Assembly (NCBI GenBank): GCA_028023455.1
Contig: JAQFVV010006429.1
Location: forward strand, 1,197,508-1,261,507
Direction: 5' to 3'
DNA from: Epiperipatus broadwayi
Lineage: Eukaryota; Onychophora; Udeonychophora; Euonychophora; Peripatidae
Length of the DNA: 64,000 bases
Position numbers and translations under genes: made by a program. The notes under the pieces are model-generated. The model saw only the letters and a program-made list of their open reading frames with translations, searched no databases and was not told the origin of the DNA. Shown piece after piece: positions 60,996 through 64,000 of this stretch (its first letter is position 1; each line of letters starts with the position of its first letter).

Positions 60996-62225
60996 ATAAA
61001 TAAATAAAATAAATATTTAAATTATGAATAAAATGAGATAAATATATCTATTTTTGATATATCGAACACAAACACAAATAAGTTTTGTGTCTGTGTAAGT
61101 ATATTTTTAACTGAGCAAAACATTTTTCTTTAAGAATTTTACTTCAGTATTATTTTCAGTTCTATTTTGGGAAAAGATTGTGTAATTTGAGTTAAATAAA
61201 TGCTCTATGAACAACTTAAACAAAAAATAAAGAGAATTTGATAATCTATTTTGACGCACCAATTGCAAAATGACATCCATTTTCCCATTACAAACTTTTT
61301 AAAAGGTCTCAAATGCCAATCAAAACCTATTTGGTTTAAATTAAATGGTAACTGAAAGCAGTTTGCAGGTGTTTTTATTAAAAGATAGCCAACCAAGGAT
61401 CGAACTTAGTTCTCTAAATCACCATTACTGACAGTTTTCTTAAATACTAATAACTCTTAATCTCTCAAGATTACACCTGCCTAGAAACAAATTTAAAGCA
61501 AATAGTAAAAGTTTAAAAAAAAAGAATAAAAGTCTATTTTTGTTTATCTTCCCTCAAAGTAAATAATTTTTATAAAGTGATTTTATCACTTTTTTTTAAT
61601 ATTTACTTATTGAAATTGATGCAGGTTTTGCAGGATGTAGTTGGTCGGAATGAACTATACAGAATATGAACTAAGTTTATATTATAATTTTTTTAAATTA
61701 AAAAACATGAAATTAGAGTTAAAAGTAGAATATAAAATACTTTAAATAAATTAACTAAAAAATACTTTCATTATATAAGAATTGAAAGTTTTGAAATAAT
61801 TAAAAAAGTTCCAAAAAACTTGCTCAAAAAATAATCAAAAATAAACTTATAATATATAATTTATAAAGTAGCAGAAATGTTACATACTAAATGAAACGGT
61901 TTTGTTTTAGATCAGGAAATTTTAATTAGAAAATGGAGAAATTGTTTTGCATTTTTTTAATTTAGCATTATATAATCATAAATGAAAAAAAGAAATTTAA
62001 AGTACTTGCACAATGTGTTTCAGTAGATGCCAGTAACTAAGCTAATTTAAATGAAGATGATAGTTTAGCGATTGAAACAGCAGAAACTGTCTTAGTAATA
62101 CAAAATGAATCAGCAGTTCTTGATGCTGAAATATTAGATAATAAAACTGCATTAGAAAAAAATTAGTGACTAAAAATCACTAATACTTATATAAGCTATT
62201 AATACAGAACAGAGCTTCAATACAG
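60996..62225. other. AT-rich spacer with a possible coding relic and a B-box-like site
   Basis: About 62000-62166 reads in one frame as KVLAQCVSVDASN, a stop, then ANLNEDDSLAIETAETVLVI and a further acidic stretch to TAG; I do not recognise it and it may be chance. On the minus strand near 61395-61425, AAGTTCGATCCTTGG resembles a tRNA T arm, so a decayed SINE is possible. Confidence 0.25.
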
Positions 62226-62640
62226 TACTGTTACCCAATGGAAACCTTAGTAATCAATGGATGATAAGAAGATTTGTTCATAAATTACCTACCTAATGCA
62301 TATTCATTCAGTATCAAGCTTGCATTTGATGGCATTACTCTATAGAGGGATTATTACTGCATTAACAGCTTGTGTATGTATAACAAATGGTGACCTTGTG
62401 ATGTTTTCATGTCCATAGGATAATGGTTACTGTTGTTTTTAAAAAATCAAAGGTACAAAAATATATAGATACTGAATTGGGTCCAGATTTATATGACTAT
62501 ATAAGAGAACTGAGGTCAAATCTATATGATTATTCAAGTAAATGACATTAGATTAGGAAATATTGCTGTATTTTCATTTTGGGCTCACATCTTTGTAGTT
62601 AACTAAATAAATAAAAGTTGGCCACTAGAGCTTTTCATTA
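62226..62640. mobile_element. Foldback family A, decayed copy (A4)
   Basis: Contains CCTTAGTAATCAATGGATG, then the outer block (CATTAACAGCTTGTGTATG, GGTGACCTTGTGATGTTTTC), and then the inner arm segment (ATATATAGATACTGAATTGG, CAAGTAAATGACATTAGATTA, TTTGTAGTTAACTAAATAAA, GGCCACTAGAG), in a rearranged and truncated order. Confidence 0.65.
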
Positions 62641-62744
62641 ACTTATATCGTAATCAATATATTATCTATTCCAGCTTTAACATTAATTCTGTTTTCAGAA
62701 TTATCTCCAAATTTATTTGTTCTTCATAAAAATGAATGTTTAAT

Positions 62745-63271
62745 TTATTATTATATGATCTTATGTAATATAGGGTATATGAGCACAGACTTTCAGATGA
62801 CCCATCCCTCTCCACTCTATCTAATAACACTGATACACTCAAGCACATATATGCTGAAAAGATTAATAATCACCAATATTGTATTTCATGCTAAACCAGC
62901 AATCATCAGTTGGTCCAGATTATCATCTCCCACACATATATACTATAAGTGCTCAGATATATATTAAGATAGACAATCTTCATACTTTAATGGACAAGTT
63001 CCAATCTACTACACACTCCAACCCTTCAACTGTCCATTCAATTGAAAATCTGATGATGGAATACTCGAACTGATGATTGCTGGTTTAGCATGAAATATGT
63101 ATATTGGTGATTATTAATATCTTCAGCATATATGTGCTTGAGTGTATCAGTGTTATTAGATAGAGTCAAGAGGCATGGGTCATCTGAAAGTATGTGCTCA
63201 TATACCCTATATTACATATATAGACACAGGTATATAATAAGCCTATGTTTCAGTTATTATTATATGATCTT
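62745..63271. mobile_element. Foldback family B, copy B4, with 18-bp flanking direct repeats
   Basis: The outer ~150 bp of each side (62763-62910 and 63068-63217) are inverted: TAATATAGGGTATATGAGCA, CTTTCAGATGACCCAT, CTATCTAATAACACTGATAC, TTTCATGCTAAACCAGCAAT. The inner block (AAGATAGACAATCTTCATAC to CAATTGAAAATCTGATGATGG) occurs on the left side only. The element is flanked by a perfect 18-bp direct repeat TTATTATTATATGATCTT (62745-62762 and 63254-63271), which suggests a long target duplication. Short ORFs on both strands come from the arms. Confidence 0.85.
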
Positions 63272-64000
63272 GTAAATGAAGTAAAAATCATATTTATTAA
63301 TTTCATTGATTGGAATCCCAATGTAGTCTGTAAATGCTGACTTGTTTATATCTGCATTCCAGTGTTCCTGCCATCATCTATATTCGGAATGCTGACCTGG
63401 CATGCCTTCATTTAAAAAATAAGAAGCTACCTATTCAATTATACTACCCTCAGTTGTATGCCATCATAACAAATTAACTATTTATATTCAAGAAAAGACC
63501 ATCCAGGATCAAATAAATGTGAATTGCACATTAAAAGCTACACATCATTATATTTATATGCTGCTCTTTATACCTTTCTGTGTTTTTAAAAATTTTCATG
63601 AAGATAATTATGCCATGAGATCTCTGCAATCCTAAAAGACCAATAATTCCTCATATACATTTCATGTTTACCTTTTACTTTTATTATTTAATTTTTTTGT
63701 GTTATATATTTTTTAATATTATATGTTGCTATAGCTTTATTATACATATACATTCAAATAACCTATATTTTTTAAGAATGATCAAATATATTGGTATAAG
63801 TGCTAAATTTGGGTATTGCACAATGAGGTGAGGAAGAGTTTTTTTGTCAAAATATTTTTCATTTTTAAATTCCTAGAATCATCTTGCATTTTAATTAGGT
63901 TTTTTAACAAATGTAAAATAAATTGAAGTAGTTTTAAAAACAATATTAAAAATGAAGTTATATTTTTTGAAGGAACAAATGTATGGCATTTAATTTACAT
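63272..64000. other. AT-rich DNA to the window end
   Basis: 63340-63450 is less AT-rich (CCTGCCATCATC, GCTGACCTGGCATGCC), without a usable frame. Nothing recognised. Confidence 0.4.

Overview
AT-rich animal DNA with no recognisable host gene. I found no convincing spliced host exon, rRNA or functional tRNA. Almost everything that can be identified is transposable element: at least three non-LTR retrotransposon lineages, a Penelope-like fragment, long-LTR retroelements, a hAT MITE, tRNA-derived SINEs, several families of long inverted (foldback) repeats, and large GATA/GTAG and AT microsatellites. This mix suggests a lophotrochozoan, perhaps a cephalopod such as an octopus. That identification is an inference from repeat types alone and is weak.

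Layout. 0.45-3.6 kb: a 3.2-kb solo LTR with a 4-bp target duplication. 5.2-5.4 kb: a palindrome. 9.0-11.1 kb and 37.8-39.9 kb: two copies of one 2.1-kb solo-LTR family, read on the minus strand, with conserved CCAAT and TATA boxes. 11.9-12.6, 14.1-17.2, 19.3-22.5 and 59.1-61.0 kb: four copies of one RTE-type LINE. The third is nearly intact (one in-frame stop) and sits inside a copy of a second LINE (18.8-23.0 kb), whose longer copy lies at 26.1-28.1 kb. 24.4-24.9 kb: a hAT MITE with a perfect 8-bp TSD. 29.0-29.3 kb: a near-perfect 230-bp palindrome. 25.9, 43.8, 59.9 and 62.2 kb: foldback family A. 33.5, 34.3, 36.2 and 62.8 kb: foldback family B. 30.1-31.1 kb: a third foldback.

45.2-54.0 kb is the most interesting object: an 8.8-kb LTR element with LTRs of about 2.9 kb, a 4-bp TSD and a polypurine tract. 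Its 3-kb interior carries no reverse transcriptase; it has a 391-codon ORF of unknown function, preceded in the same frame by a coiled-coil segment and a TGA. The solo LTR at 0.45 kb is a distant relative (same termini, same TATA offset).

The elements interact by nesting (RTE in LINE-X; foldback A in RTE) and by abutment (foldback A next to the 5' end of a LINE). The many long inverted repeats would form long double-stranded RNA if transcribed. All percentages and alignments are by eye; no database search was possible.
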